Shown: positions 8,438-16,597, numbered from the stretch's first letter. The stretch is DNA of 64,000 nucleotides from Devosia pacifica (GCF_014652635.1 NZ_BMZE01000001.1:1002051-1066050), one strand, 5' to 3'. Program-made: numbers and translations. The notes: a model not told the origin generated them from the letters alone.

Positions 8438-8460
8438 ATTGCCGGGCCCGTCCCGGCAAT
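8438..8460. repeat. REP-like palindrome, first copy
   Basis: ATTGCCGGG at 8438-8446 and CCCGGCAAT at 8452-8460 form a perfect 9-bp stem with a 5-base loop. It is followed by ATCCACCGCGCAT and preceded by CGTCGTC, the usual context of this alphaproteobacterial palindrome. It is a single copy 73 bp before the tandem array and may also work as a transcript-end hairpin for uvrB. Confidence 0.8.
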
Positions 8461-8501
8461 CCACCGCGCATCCGCACAGCCTCCCGGGCTGCCCCTCCAC
8501 C

Positions 8502-8990
8502 CGCGTCGTCATTGCCGGGTTTATCCCGGCAACCCACCCCTCAGCTCCCGCCGAAGCCGCGCATGGATCACCGGGACAGGCCCGGTGATGACGACCGAGG
8601 ATGCAATGCCATCAGCGGCTGATCCCAGCGATCCTCCGCTCAGCCCCGGCCTACCCCTCCACCCGCGTCGTTATTGCCGGGTTTATCCCGGCAACCCACC
8701 CTTCAGCGCTCGCCGAAGCCACATATGGATCACCGGGACAGGCCCGGTGATGACGACCGAGGATGCAGTGGCATCAGCAGCTGAGCCCAGCGATCCTCCG
8801 CGCGACCTCCTGTTCTACCCCCCACACCCCCGTCATTGCCGGGTTTTATCCCGGCAACCCACCCTTTAGCGCCCGCCGAAGCCACGTATGGATCACCGGG
8901 ACAGGCTCGGTGAAGACGACTGAGGATGCAGTGCCATCAGCAGCCGATCCTACCGCGCCTCCGCTCAGCCTCCCGTTCTACCCCCACACG
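8502..8990. repeat. Three tandem 162-bp copies of a two-hairpin REP module
   Basis: The palindrome ATTGCCGGG..CCCGGCAA recurs with starts at 8511, 8673 and 8835, exactly 162 bp apart, with a fourth partial copy at 9001. Each unit carries a second hairpin ATCACCGGG-N5-CCCGGTGAT (8567-8589, 8729-8751, and an imperfect one at 8892-8913), followed by a conserved GATGACGACCGAGGATGCAgTG(c/g)CATCAGC stretch. The copies differ by scattered substitutions, so the duplication is not brand new. The stretch from 8391 to 9056 holds no convincing gene. Confidence 0.85.
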
Positions 8991-9000
8991 CACCGTCGTC

Positions 9001-9023
9001 ATTGCCGGCTTCATGCCAGCAAT
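9001..9023. repeat. REP-like palindrome, diverged copy beside GIY-YIG gene
   Basis: ATTGCCGGC at 9001-9009 and GCCAGCAAT at 9015-9023 form a stem with one mismatch, preceded by the same CGTCGTC flank and followed by CCACCT. It is the truncated fourth unit of the array and lies 33 bp beyond the stop of the GIY-YIG gene. Confidence 0.75.
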
Positions 9024-9056
9024 CCACCTCTCCCCGCAGAGTGCCGCCGCACACCC

Positions 9057-9347
9057 TCACATGTCCATCAGCCAGTCGCTCAAATCCCGCCATTCGGGAT
9101 TCATCCCCTCGATCAGGTTGATCTTCCACTGGCGCGGATACTTCTTGATGTTTTTCTCCCGCTGAATGGCATCCGCCACCCATGCGTGCTCCTCGATCCA
9201 CACCAGACGCTTAACCCCGTAGCGCGCGGTAAACCCCGGCACCAAACCTTGCGTGTGCTCATACATCCGACGCGACGGATTGCTGGTTACGCCGACATAC
9301 AGCGTACCATTCCGCTTCGACGCCAGAATGTAGACATACCCCCGCAT
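9057..9347 (-). CDS. GIY-YIG nuclease family protein
   Basis: This 96-residue protein is a stand-alone GIY-YIG domain: GYVYILASKRNGTLYVGVTSNPSRRMYEH contains the GIY-equivalent (YVYIL) and YIG-equivalent (LYVGV) strands and the catalytic arginine, followed by KRLVWIEEHAWVADAIQREKNIKKYPRQWKINLIE with the metal-binding glutamate in the REKNIK helix. This is the short UPF0213-like form common in bacteria, with no established role. It is flanked on both sides by copies of the same REP-like palindrome (9001 and 9482), which raises the possibility of a link with repeat mobility, discussed as a finding. Confidence 0.9.
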   Translation of the reverse strand: MRGYVYILASKRNGTLYVGVTSNPSRRMYEHTQGLVPGFTARYGVKRLVWIEEHAWVADAIQREKNIKKYPRQWKINLIEGMNPEWRDLSDWLMDM

Positions 9348-9761
9348 AACGACGCCCCCATCGCCGGCATCTTCGGGCTCTCAAAAGAAACAGGCAAGCA
9401 GTTTGGCCCCAATCCAGTTGCAGGCGGCCCACTTCAGTTTCAGCGCCACAATGCCAGGTCTCACGAGAATCTCTCGTCGTCATTGCCGGGCATGTCCCGG
9501 CAATCCACCCCCCCTAATCGCAGAAGTAGAAGCACTTGTCGCTGCACGGATTACGGTCATTAAATGTATGCGCAGCTTCACCAGCCCCCCGCACTCTTCA
9601 CGAAGGTACAGTCGTTGCGGAACCCTAAATGGCATTCCACCGCAAGGAAGTAAGGCACTCGCCATGCCGTGAATCCTCGCGAGTTTCAAGAAGCCAGAAC
9701 TTCGTAGACAGTCCTTCGGAAGTGAAACCTTCAATAAAAACGACGGTGCTTTGATTTCTGT
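9348..9761. other. Gene-free stretch of 414 bp with one REP copy
   Basis: I see no supported gene here. It holds the palindrome at 9482-9504 and marks the passage from GC-rich backbone to the AT-rich gene downstream. Short open frames in it (for example 9403-9672 on the plus strand) run through the repeat and lack family features. Confidence 0.6.
9482..9504. repeat. REP-like palindrome upstream of GIY-YIG gene
   Basis: ATTGCCGGG at 9482-9490 and CCCGGCAAT at 9496-9504 form a perfect 9-bp stem with the same CGTCGTC left flank and CCACCC right flank as the copies at 8.4-9.0 kb. It has the same orientation as the copy at 9001, so the GIY-YIG gene is bracketed by direct copies about 480 bp apart. 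Confidence 0.8.
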
Positions 9762-10931
9762 TTAATCGAAATTATCGCGCAGGGTACATTCGTCAATATC
9801 TACGTACCCAGTTATAAGTGAACTTAGGTTCCAGCCATCCATATGGAATACTCTCGCAAATTCCTTATCGCCGTCAAACCCAGGAACTACCTCGGCAACA
9901 TCATACTCTCGATTCTTATATACATAACCAATAATGTCAGACAAAAGATCTGCTTTCTGCCGTACTGCGACTTTTTCTGAATTTATTAGCACCCGAAACT
10001 TGCTGTTATTTCCTGTATAGCGCGAGACTTGCTGATGCCTCTGCTTACGTACAAGAATATTGATACCGGTATCGACACAATAGTTAACGTTCTCTCGATT
10101 GAGGGCGTAATTAATTTTTTGGGCGGATCGCTCAATACACCAAGCCTTAGTATCCTCATCTTGGTAAACATGGGGAGTAAGCCGCCTTAAATTCCAGAAA
10201 TCCTCCGTATTCACACTCCACTGAAGAAGACTTGAATTCACCTCACTATAGTCAATCTGTACGTACTCAAAAACATTCCTTACATTCTCTGAGATCCAAG
10301 AACTGCTTCTTGCAAAGTAAGGGGCTTTCCAGCCGCGACTGACCAACCCGAATGCTCTTTTACTCTTAGGATCTGCAAATTTCTTGACGTCATAATCTAC
10401 TTCAATCTCAATAAAAATCGCCTTCCGAATTTCACAAATACAATCCCATAGGTTGCTCGAATTTAGATATTCAAGCGCTTTTTCTACATGATTCCGGGCA
10501 GGTCCCTCTCTCAGATATTCGCTCTGGTTGATTTCCTGAAGGGTCTTTCCAAAAACGTCTTTAAGAATCGAGTCGACAGAACGAGAGCAGCTTTGGAAGT
10601 ACTGAAAAGCAGATAAATCCTCTGACGGTTGGCCGTAATGCTTTATTATGACACGCTGCCGATTCATTGCTTTCAGCGTCCCGCTTGAAGGAACTTTGAT
10701 TCCAGCTTGCCTCAATTCACCAATTAGCTGATCGAAAGAATGCTTTTCGATGCTAACCTTCTCATCAATACCCAACTCTATCAACACTGCCATAAATACC
10801 AATTCCACGGCGTCCTGTAGAATTACTATAGATGCGGACGAAGAAAATTTGTCCCTGCCAATACTAAGAAGCCGAGACTGATCAATCAACGTCTTTGCTA
10901 TCTGCAAGGTTGTCAATGACTGATGTTTCAA
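9762..10931 (-). CDS. AT-rich orphan gene with HEPN-like RX4H motif and SH3-like C-terminus
   Basis: I do not recognise a named family for this 389-residue protein. Residues 1-110 are helical, with SASIVILQDAVELVFMAVLIELGI and then LKAMNRQRVIIKHYGQPSEDL. R93-x4-H98 fits the HEPN ribonuclease signature and the local pattern found in HEPN-like domains. Residues about 313-381 ([29 protein letters not shown] ... ITGYVDID) look like a bacterial SH3 strand pattern. It starts with TTG at 10931, with AGG-rich Shine-Dalgarno sequence just upstream. Base composition is visibly poorer in GC than every neighbour, and it lies beside a REP cluster, so recent acquisition is likely. A defence or toxin role is only a hypothesis. 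Confidence 0.7.
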   Translation of the reverse strand: MKHQSLTTLQIAKTLIDQSRLLSIGRDKFSSSASIVILQDAVELVFMAVLIELGIDEKVSIEKHSFDQLIGELRQAGIKVPSSGTLKAMNRQRVIIKHYGQPSEDLSAFQYFQSCSRSVDSILKDVFGKTLQEINQSEYLREGPARNHVEKALEYLNSSNLWDCICEIRKAIFIEIEVDYDVKKFADPKSKRAFGLVSRGWKAPYFARSSSWISENVRNVFEYVQIDYSEVNSSLLQWSVNTEDFWNLRRLTPHVYQDEDTKAWCIERSAQKINYALNRENVNYCVDTGINILVRKQRHQQVSRYTGNNSKFRVLINSEKVAVRQKADLLSDIIGYVYKNREYDVAEVVPGFDGDKEFARVFHMDGWNLSSLITGYVDIDECTLRDNFD

Positions 10932-11047
10932 CCTAACCTCGTTCCGCTTCCAGCTTGGCGATAGGGATGCATTCTAAATGCCAGTACAAACTTTGCATGG
11001 GGGGGTGCATAGTGATTTTAGGTATTATCGTACAATCGGGTAGTCGC

Positions 11048-11422
11048 ATGTATCGAGTACTTTTCCCTATCCTCCTCCTCGCCACCCCCGCGATGGCGCA
11101 AGCCCCCACCGCCACCGTCACCGGCGGCAATATCCCCGTCTATACCGGCCCCGACACCGGCTACCGCATCATCGGCCGCATTCCTGATGGCACGGCGGTG
11201 ACGCTCGACTATTGCGCGCGAGACCGACGCGATTATGGCCGCGGGCGTGGGCCGGTTGAGTGGTGCTTGGTCACCGATACCGGCTGGGTGCAGGCGAGCT
11301 ATCTGGTGGGCGAGAGCGCCAAGATCCGCGTAACCCCGCCCGATTTCCTCGTCGATCCGCCGATCTTCCGCCCGCGCGGGCCGTTTGGCGACGACGATGA
11401 CTCCACGGGCTGGCCCTTCTAG
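11048..11422 (+). CDS. Secreted SH3 domain-containing protein
   Basis: This 124-residue protein starts with a signal peptide (MYRVLFPILLLATPAMAQ). The start at 11048 was chosen over an upstream in-frame ATG at 10955 because the signal peptide would otherwise be internal. The mature part has a bacterial SH3 pattern: TVTGGNIPVYTGPDTGYRIIGRIPDGTAVTLDYCARD...GPVEWCLVTDTGWVQASYL, with two cysteines likely to form a disulfide. The C-terminal tail is Pro/Asp-rich. Such periplasmic SH3 proteins are thought to bind cell-wall peptides. Base composition returns to GC-rich here, so it does not belong to the AT-rich island. Confidence 0.8.
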   Translation: MYRVLFPILLLATPAMAQAPTATVTGGNIPVYTGPDTGYRIIGRIPDGTAVTLDYCARDRRDYGRGRGPVEWCLVTDTGWVQASYLVGESAKIRVTPPDFLVDPPIFRPRGPFGDDDDSTGWPF

Positions 11423-11477
11423 GCCATAGGACCTGGACTGCGCGCCGCCGCGCCTGAGGCCCACCGCCCCCGCCGCG

Positions 11478-11500
11478 TTCACCGGGCGTGTCCGGGTGAT
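11478..11500. repeat. REP-like hairpin, diverged outlier copy
   Basis: TTCACCGGG-N5-CCGGGTGAT followed by CCAGCGCGC resembles the second hairpin type of the 162-bp module (ATCACCGGG..CCCGGTGAT), with a bulge. It lies between the SH3 gene and the next open frame. Confidence 0.5.
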
Positions 11501-11612
11501 CCAGCGCGCTGCGTCCCGTGCTGGCCCGTGACCGCCGGCAAAACGCCCGCAATCACTCCCCGGCCCGCGCCGCAGCGTTAGACTTGCGCCTCCACACGCT
11601 CTGGAGCCCGCA

Positions 11613-11954
11613 ATGTCCCGCGCCTATGCCTCAACGCCCTATGTGCAGCTTCTGGCGTGCCTGCGCCTCAGGCCGCGTGTCGATGCGGCACGCCTCGCGC
11701 TCCTCCGGCGGCGCGAGGTCGAGCCGGCCCTGCCGGCGGGGCCGGTGCATGCCGCCATTGTCATCGAGCTGGTGCACGATGCGCGCCGCGTCTTCTCGCG
11801 CGAGCGTTATGGCAACGCGCTGCTGCCGCCTCAGCGCAGCGCCACCGCCACGCAGCTGCTGGCGAGCCTTGCCGAAATCGAGATCGCTCTTGATGCCTTC
11901 GAAACCCGCCATGCCCCGACGGATGATGATATCGATGCCGGCGATCCGTTCTGA
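11613..11954 (+). CDS. Small hypothetical protein
   Basis: This 113-residue open frame begins at an ATG and encodes a mostly helical protein: MSRAYASTPYVQLLACLRL, then a Val/Leu/Arg-rich middle and an acidic end TDDDIDAGDPF. I recognise no domain. Support for it being real is its even composition, the third-position GC bias shared with the neighbours, and the absence of a better frame on either strand. There is no strong Shine-Dalgarno sequence. It lies between a REP-like hairpin and a gene-free stretch, so it could also be a degraded or spurious frame. Confidence 0.45.
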   Translation: MSRAYASTPYVQLLACLRLRPRVDAARLALLRRREVEPALPAGPVHAAIVIELVHDARRVFSRERYGNALLPPQRSATATQLLASLAEIEIALDAFETRHAPTDDDIDAGDPF

Positions 11955-12385
11955 GCGCCATTCATCTCCTGCCGTTTCTCCGCGCCCAGTTGCACCCTGC
12001 TAGTCTTCGGCCATCTCCTGTCGCTGCACGCGGCGCTGACGAGGCGCCGGGCGGGGGAGCGGGAAGGTGGAGGTCGCTCCGCCTCGCGGCGTGTGGCGGT
12101 GCACCGGCCCTGTCTCTGCCACCCGGCAAGACGGCGCCCTGCCCGTTCCGCCGAAAAACCCTTGTCGTGCGGGGCGGGCTGTTGCCTGTTCTTTTTTGCA
12201 CCATTGAGGCGACTACCCGCCCCGTGCCGTGCATTTCCAGCCACCGGGCGCCTCTGGCGTGCCGGCGCCTTGGCGCGCCTGCTCTTCCGAAGATCACGCC
12301 TCATCACGTTTGCGCTGTGGGGCAACCCCGCATGTCCGGGCCTCGTTGGGTCAGCAAATCCCGAACACTTTAAGGAGTTTGCACC
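11955..12385. other. Gene-free stretch of about 430 bp
   Basis: No supported gene. The longer frames here on both strands are Arg/Pro-rich translations of GC-rich DNA without family features. AAGGAG about 8 bases before 12386 is the ribosome site of the next gene. The last 80 bases may hold its promoter, but no clear promoter boxes are visible. Confidence 0.55.
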
Positions 12386-12856
12386 ATGAGTAATCCCGAC
12401 AAGGTCTGGAGCCTCGCCGACGATATCGGCATCTGCATGTACATCACCCATGATGGCGATCGCCACCGCGCCCGCCCGATGTCCGCCGCCGTGCGCCGCG
12501 ATGAGGATGCGATCTATTTCCTCACCGATGTCGCGAGCGCCAAGACCCACCAGACCGAGCATGACGCAACCGTCACCCTCGCCTTTATCGACAAGTCGAA
12601 GCACGATTACGTCTCGATCACCGGCCGCGCCGAGGTGTTGAACGATCGCGAAAAGATCCGCGAGCTGTTCAACCCCTTCGCCAAGGCTTGGTGGGAGAGC
12701 GCCGATGACCCGGAGATCCGCGTCATTCGCGTTACCCCGGAAGATGCCGAATATTGGGATGGCCCCGGCGGCCCCGTCGCGACCGTCAAGATGCTCGCCG
12801 CCGCCGCAACCGGTGGCCGCCCCGACATGGGCGACAACGAGAAGGTCAGCATGTAG
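12386..12856 (+). CDS. Pyridoxamine 5'-phosphate oxidase family protein (general stress protein 26-like)
   Basis: This 156-residue protein has a split-barrel flavin-binding fold signature: KVWSLADDIGICMYITHDGDRHRARPMSAAVRRDEDAIYFLTDVASAKTHQTEHDATVTLAFIDKSKHDYVSITGRAEVLNDREKIRELFNPFAKAWW. This is the layout of the general stress protein 26 group of the PNPOx-like family, which bind FMN, FAD or a deazaflavin. These are not vitamin B6 biosynthetic enzymes; the usual role is stress-related, and the substrate is unknown. A good AAGGAG precedes the start. It is monocistronic and convergent with hemH. Confidence 0.88.
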   Translation: MSNPDKVWSLADDIGICMYITHDGDRHRARPMSAAVRRDEDAIYFLTDVASAKTHQTEHDATVTLAFIDKSKHDYVSITGRAEVLNDREKIRELFNPFAKAWWESADDPEIRVIRVTPEDAEYWDGPGGPVATVKMLAAAATGGRPDMGDNEKVSM

Positions 12857-12943
12857 CGCTGATCTGCTAGAGCCTGGGACCGTCAGGCTTCACATAAGGG
12901 AGAGCCGTAAACTCTGGCCTCCCTGGCCTGAAGAGTGGCGGTG

Positions 12944-13972
12944 CTAGACCCAGCCGGAGAGTTCGCGGCGCACCAGCGCCTCGATCATCTCCATCCCCGG
13001 CTCGGAGGCGTTGAGGCAATCGATATAGCCGAACTGCTCGCCTCCGGCCTCAAGGAAGGTCTCGCGCCCGCCGATATTGATCTCCTCAAGCGTTTCGATG
13101 CAGTCCGCCGAGAATGCCGGCGCCAGGATCGCCACCCGCTTGATGCCGCGTTTCGGCAGCGCCTCGAGCGTCCGGTCGGTGTAGGGCTGCAGCCATTCCG
13201 TCGGCCCGAACCGGCTCTGGAACGTCACCATCAGCCTCTCCTCCGGCCAGCCGAGATATTCCCGCACCAGCCGCGTCGTCTTATAACACTGGCAGTGATA
13301 CGGATCGCCGCGCTTCAGGTATTCCACCGGCATGCCGTGGTAGCTGGTGATCACCAGTTGCGGGTCGAAGTCGAGCTTTTCGACCCCCGTGCGAATGCTC
13401 TCCGCCAGCGCGCGGACATATTCGGGCGTTTCGAAATAGGCCGGCATGGTGCGCACCGCCGGTTGCCAGCGCATGTCGCGCAGCGCCTTGAACGCCTGGT
13501 CGTTCGCCGTCGCCGTGGTGGTGGCGGAATATTGCGGGTAGAGCGGCACCAGCAGGATTTTCTGGCAACCTTGTTTCTGCAGTTTTTCGAGCACGCTCGC
13601 CGTCGACGGATTCCCATACCGCATCGCCCAGTCAACGACAACATCGTCGCCGGAAAGCCGCTTCGCGAGGCTCTCGCTCTGGTCCCGCGTGATCGTCCGT
13701 AGCGGGCTCTCGTCGCGCTCCTTGTCCCAGATCTGTTCGTACGCGTGCCCGCTCTTCTGCGGCCGCACCGACAAGATCACCAGGTTGAGGATCGGCCACC
13801 ACAGGAACTTGTTGGTCTCGATCACCCGTGGGTCCGACAGGAATTCCTTGAGGTAGCGCCGGACACTCCAGTAATCCGTCGCATCGGGCGTCCCGAGGTT
13901 TAGCAGCAGCACCCCCACCTTCTGCTTCGGCACAGGCGGATGGTCCGGCGGCAAGTGGCTTTGGTCTGTCAT
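12944..13972 (-). CDS. hemH: Ferrochelatase
   Basis: This 342-residue enzyme inserts Fe(II) into protoporphyrin IX as the last step of haem synthesis. Seen are VGVLLLNLGTPDATDYWSVRRYLKEFLSDPRVIE, ESLAKRL, WAMRYGNPS, VLLVPLYPQYSATTTAT, the catalytic VITSYHGMPVEYLKRGDPYHCQCYKT (His in SYHGMP), and the C-terminal VAILAPAFSADCIETLEEI, all in family order. The start at 13972 (MTDQSHLPPDHPPVPK) gives the usual alphaproteobacterial length; the frame is open for 24 more codons upstream without a signal. It is on its own between a stress protein gene and a metal-exporter gene. No Irr or Fur box was noticed upstream. Confidence 0.96.
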   Translation of the reverse strand: MTDQSHLPPDHPPVPKQKVGVLLLNLGTPDATDYWSVRRYLKEFLSDPRVIETNKFLWWPILNLVILSVRPQKSGHAYEQIWDKERDESPLRTITRDQSESLAKRLSGDDVVVDWAMRYGNPSTASVLEKLQKQGCQKILLVPLYPQYSATTTATANDQAFKALRDMRWQPAVRTMPAYFETPEYVRALAESIRTGVEKLDFDPQLVITSYHGMPVEYLKRGDPYHCQCYKTTRLVREYLGWPEERLMVTFQSRFGPTEWLQPYTDRTLEALPKRGIKRVAILAPAFSADCIETLEEINIGGRETFLEAGGEQFGYIDCLNASEPGMEMIEALVRRELSGWV

Positions 13973-14051
13973 GTGTCTCGGTCTGCAGCTTTTCTCAACC
14001 GCCGCACCATATCTTTCACGCCCGCGCGCGCAAGGCGGCGACACGTCGCGC

Positions 14052-15689
14052 TTAAACGCTCGCCACCAGCAGCGCCGCTCCGAGGCCGAACACCATCAGC
14101 GCACCCACCAGTTCCAGCCACCACACCAGTCGCGCTGCTGTTTTGCTGCCGCTGGCTCCGGCGAACCGTGCCGCCAGCCCTTTGGCGCTCACGGCAAGCA
14201 CCGCCAACACCGCGACGGTGATGCCGGTGCCGAGCCCCATCAGCAGTGTCGCCGCAATGCCTGCAGCCAGCAGCCCCTGACTCAATGCGAAGACGAGAAC
14301 AACCAGCGCTCCTGAACAGGGGCGCAACCCAACGGCCAGCACCAGGCCCAGTTGCTCACGCCACGACTTGTCCGCTGCATCCGGCGGCACGATATGATGA
14401 TGGTCGTGGTGGTGCCCGTGATGATCATGGTCGTGGTGATGATCGTGGGGTTTCTGCTCTTCTTGGTCGTGCAGATGCGCATGCGCTTTTGCAGCAAGGT
14501 CGGTTTCTTCGGAATGCCGGTGCCCCCACCCCATCACATGCCGTATGACCAACCATGCACCAAGCAGCGCGACCAGTAGATAGGACCCCGTGATCATCAG
14601 CCCCGAGGCATCGCCCAGTGCCGTGCCAGTCAGGCCCAACACCGCCACCGCAATCAGCACAAAAGCGATCGCGACAAGCGCCTGTACCAGCGCCGAGACA
14701 AAGCTGAGCAGAATTCCGCGCCTCACCCTGTTGGTGCTTGCGAGCGCGTAGGAAGAGATCACCAGCTTTCCGTGCCCTGGTCCCGCCGCATGCACCACGC
14801 CGTAAAGAAAACTCAGTCCGCCAAGGAGCCAGAACGCACCAGGGTCCGCCCGCAAACTGCCAAGCGCTGAGGTCATGGCGGCGTAAAAGTCACGCTGCGC
14901 CTCCCGCAACCACGGCAAAGCGCCGGCGGTCGGACCTAACGAAGGCTCAACTGGAGGACCGCCGAATGGAGCGGGCCGACGCTCAGCCACCTCGGTTGCC
15001 GCCTCCAATGCCGTCGAAGCCGCTGGTACGTTTCCGCAGAAAACCAGAACCGTTCCCTGGGTGCCGCGTACTGCAGCTGCGAGTTCCGGCGGCAATTCGC
15101 GCACATCGGCACCAAGCGAGAACAGTTGCTGCTCGATTTCGGAAGAAAGCGGCTGCGGTGGTCGCAGTCTCGCTTCACAGGAGGCGGGCGCGTCCTCGAG
15201 CGTTATTGAATCCTCGTCCTCAAAGGTTATGGCCACGTAGTATTCGTCGTCACTGATGGCCAGCTCGACAGGTCCATCTGCCATGGCCACTGGCGTATCG
15301 GGCACGACAGAAAACCGAAGCGTTACCTGATCGGAGTCGTATCGCATGCCGGCTTCGCCAGCAGCGGAGAACTCAATCTGCCGATCATCGACAGTCGCAA
15401 AGGTATAGAACCCATATTCCGCCAATCCGACGAGGTTCTCGTTCGCCAGAGGCTGTAGCTCGTCGGGGCTGGTAACCCCATCGCCATTGGCATCAAGGCC
15501 CTGCACGATCCATGAGGAAAAATAAGGATCAAAAGTCCAAGCGTGGTCGAGGCGGCTCACCCGCCCGGCCTCGTCAAACTTAACGTTCAGTGTGGCGTCG
15601 ATGAAAATGTGTGGATGCGCCGCCGCTCGACCACATGCGAACAGACAAAACAGCCCGCACAGGAAAAGCGCCTTGAGACTCCGCGACAT
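14052..15689 (-). CDS. DUF1007 domain fused to NicO-type nickel/cobalt transporter
   Basis: This 545-residue protein has a signal peptide, then a DUF1007 domain: AHPHIFIDATLNVKFDEAGRVSRLDHAWTFDPYFSSW, an EF-like DANGDGVTSPDEL, and CEARLRP. The second half is a NicO/RcnA-like transporter with six or so membrane segments (FLYGVVHAAGPGHGKLVISSYALAS, GLRPCSGALVVLVFALSQGLL) and a cytoplasmic loop extremely rich in His and Asp (around residues 355-390, HDHHHDHDHHGHHHDHHH). NicO proteins move Ni2+ or Co2+. DUF1007 and NicO are often separate genes; here they are fused. It starts 8 bp after the LysR gene ends, so they are probably co-transcribed. An alternative start at 15725 overlaps the LysR gene. 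Confidence 0.88.
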   Translation of the reverse strand: MSRSLKALFLCGLFCLFACGRAAAHPHIFIDATLNVKFDEAGRVSRLDHAWTFDPYFSSWIVQGLDANGDGVTSPDELQPLANENLVGLAEYGFYTFATVDDRQIEFSAAGEAGMRYDSDQVTLRFSVVPDTPVAMADGPVELAISDDEYYVAITFEDEDSITLEDAPASCEARLRPPQPLSSEIEQQLFSLGADVRELPPELAAAVRGTQGTVLVFCGNVPAASTALEAATEVAERRPAPFGGPPVEPSLGPTAGALPWLREAQRDFYAAMTSALGSLRADPGAFWLLGGLSFLYGVVHAAGPGHGKLVISSYALASTNRVRRGILLSFVSALVQALVAIAFVLIAVAVLGLTGTALGDASGLMITGSYLLVALLGAWLVIRHVMGWGHRHSEETDLAAKAHAHLHDQEEQKPHDHHHDHDHHGHHHDHHHIVPPDAADKSWREQLGLVLAVGLRPCSGALVVLVFALSQGLLAAGIAATLLMGLGTGITVAVLAVLAVSAKGLAARFAGASGSKTAARLVWWLELVGALMVFGLGAALLVASV

Positions 15690-15697
15690 TGACGTGT

Positions 15698-16597
15698 TCA
15701 AGAGATCGGGTTTCTTACGAACCATGCCACCAGATGATCGATCAACGCCCGCACCTTGCCTGCAAGGTGCCGGCGGTGGGGATAAACGGCCTGCAGGGTT
15801 TGTCCGGTCAGCATGTAGGGCCCAAGAATCGATTTCAGTGTCCCGCGCGATATGGCGGCATCAGCGAGATATGACGGCAAGGTGGCAATTCCGAGTCCGG
15901 CTTCAGCAGCTTGCGCCGCCGCCAACGGCGAGTTGACCCGCACGCGACCATTGACCGGAATCGAGAGCGTCTTGCCCTCAACAAGGAACCGCCAGTTTGC
16001 CTGCGTCTGCAGATTCACATCGACGATGCAGTCTAGGTTGCGCAGCGCTTCGGGATGCTCAGGCACCCCATGCCTGTCGAGAAAGCCGGGCGACGCCACC
16101 ATCAGCGCCTGCATGTCAGCAATCTTGCGGGCAATGAGTGAGGAATCGGCAAGTGTGCTGATCCGCAGGGCCAGATCGATACCCTCATCGACGAGGTCGA
16201 CATACCGGTCCTCGAGACGCAGATCGATGCTGACTTCCGGGTTGAGCGAAAGGAACTCGAATATGGCGGGCGCGAGCGTGCTTTCGCCGAAATTTCTTGG
16301 CGCCGAGACCCGTAGCAGACCACGCGGCGCCGATGTCTGGTCGGCGATCGAGGCATCGAGTTCGTCGAGCTGCTGAAGCAAAGCGCTGGCCTCGCGGTAA
16401 TAGGCTTCGCCCGCTTCTGTCAGGCTGAGCTTTCGCGTGGTGCGGTTCATCAAGCGCACCCCGAGATAATCCTCGAGATCGGTCACATACTTGCTGAGAA
16501 GCGCCTTCGAGCGGCCATGGGCTCGCGCAGCAGAGGAGAAACCTCCTGAATCGAAGACCTGCACGAACGCCCTGATGCGGCCCAGATCCTGACTCAT
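15698..16597 (-). CDS. LysR family transcriptional regulator
   Basis: This 299-residue protein has a LysR helix-turn-helix at residues 1-60 (LGRIRAFVQVFDSGGFSSAARAHGRSKALLSKYVTDLEDYLGVRLMNRTTRKLSLTEAG), followed by a substrate-binding domain with RGLLRVSAPRNFG and VRVNSPLAAAQAAEAGLGIATLPSYL, typical of the CrgA/AaeR-like group. It lies between a creatininase-family gene, whose end it overlaps by ATGA, and the metal-exporter fusion. Co-direction with both suggests one transcript. LysR proteins usually act on a divergent promoter, which is absent here, so the target is uncertain. Confidence 0.92.
   Translation of the reverse strand: MSQDLGRIRAFVQVFDSGGFSSAARAHGRSKALLSKYVTDLEDYLGVRLMNRTTRKLSLTEAGEAYYREASALLQQLDELDASIADQTSAPRGLLRVSAPRNFGESTLAPAIFEFLSLNPEVSIDLRLEDRYVDLVDEGIDLALRISTLADSSLIARKIADMQALMVASPGFLDRHGVPEHPEALRNLDCIVDVNLQTQANWRFLVEGKTLSIPVNGRVRVNSPLAAAQAAEAGLGIATLPSYLADAAISRGTLKSILGPYMLTGQTLQAVYPHRRHLAGKVRALIDHLVAWFVRNPIS

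Noticed and set aside
8585-9563. Plus-strand open frames (8585-8869 and 8763-9563) running through the repeats
   Set aside because: The repeat period of 162 bp is a multiple of three, so the frames stay open by repetition. The translations repeat the same segments and contain no family features; the real gene in this part is the GIY-YIG gene on the other strand.
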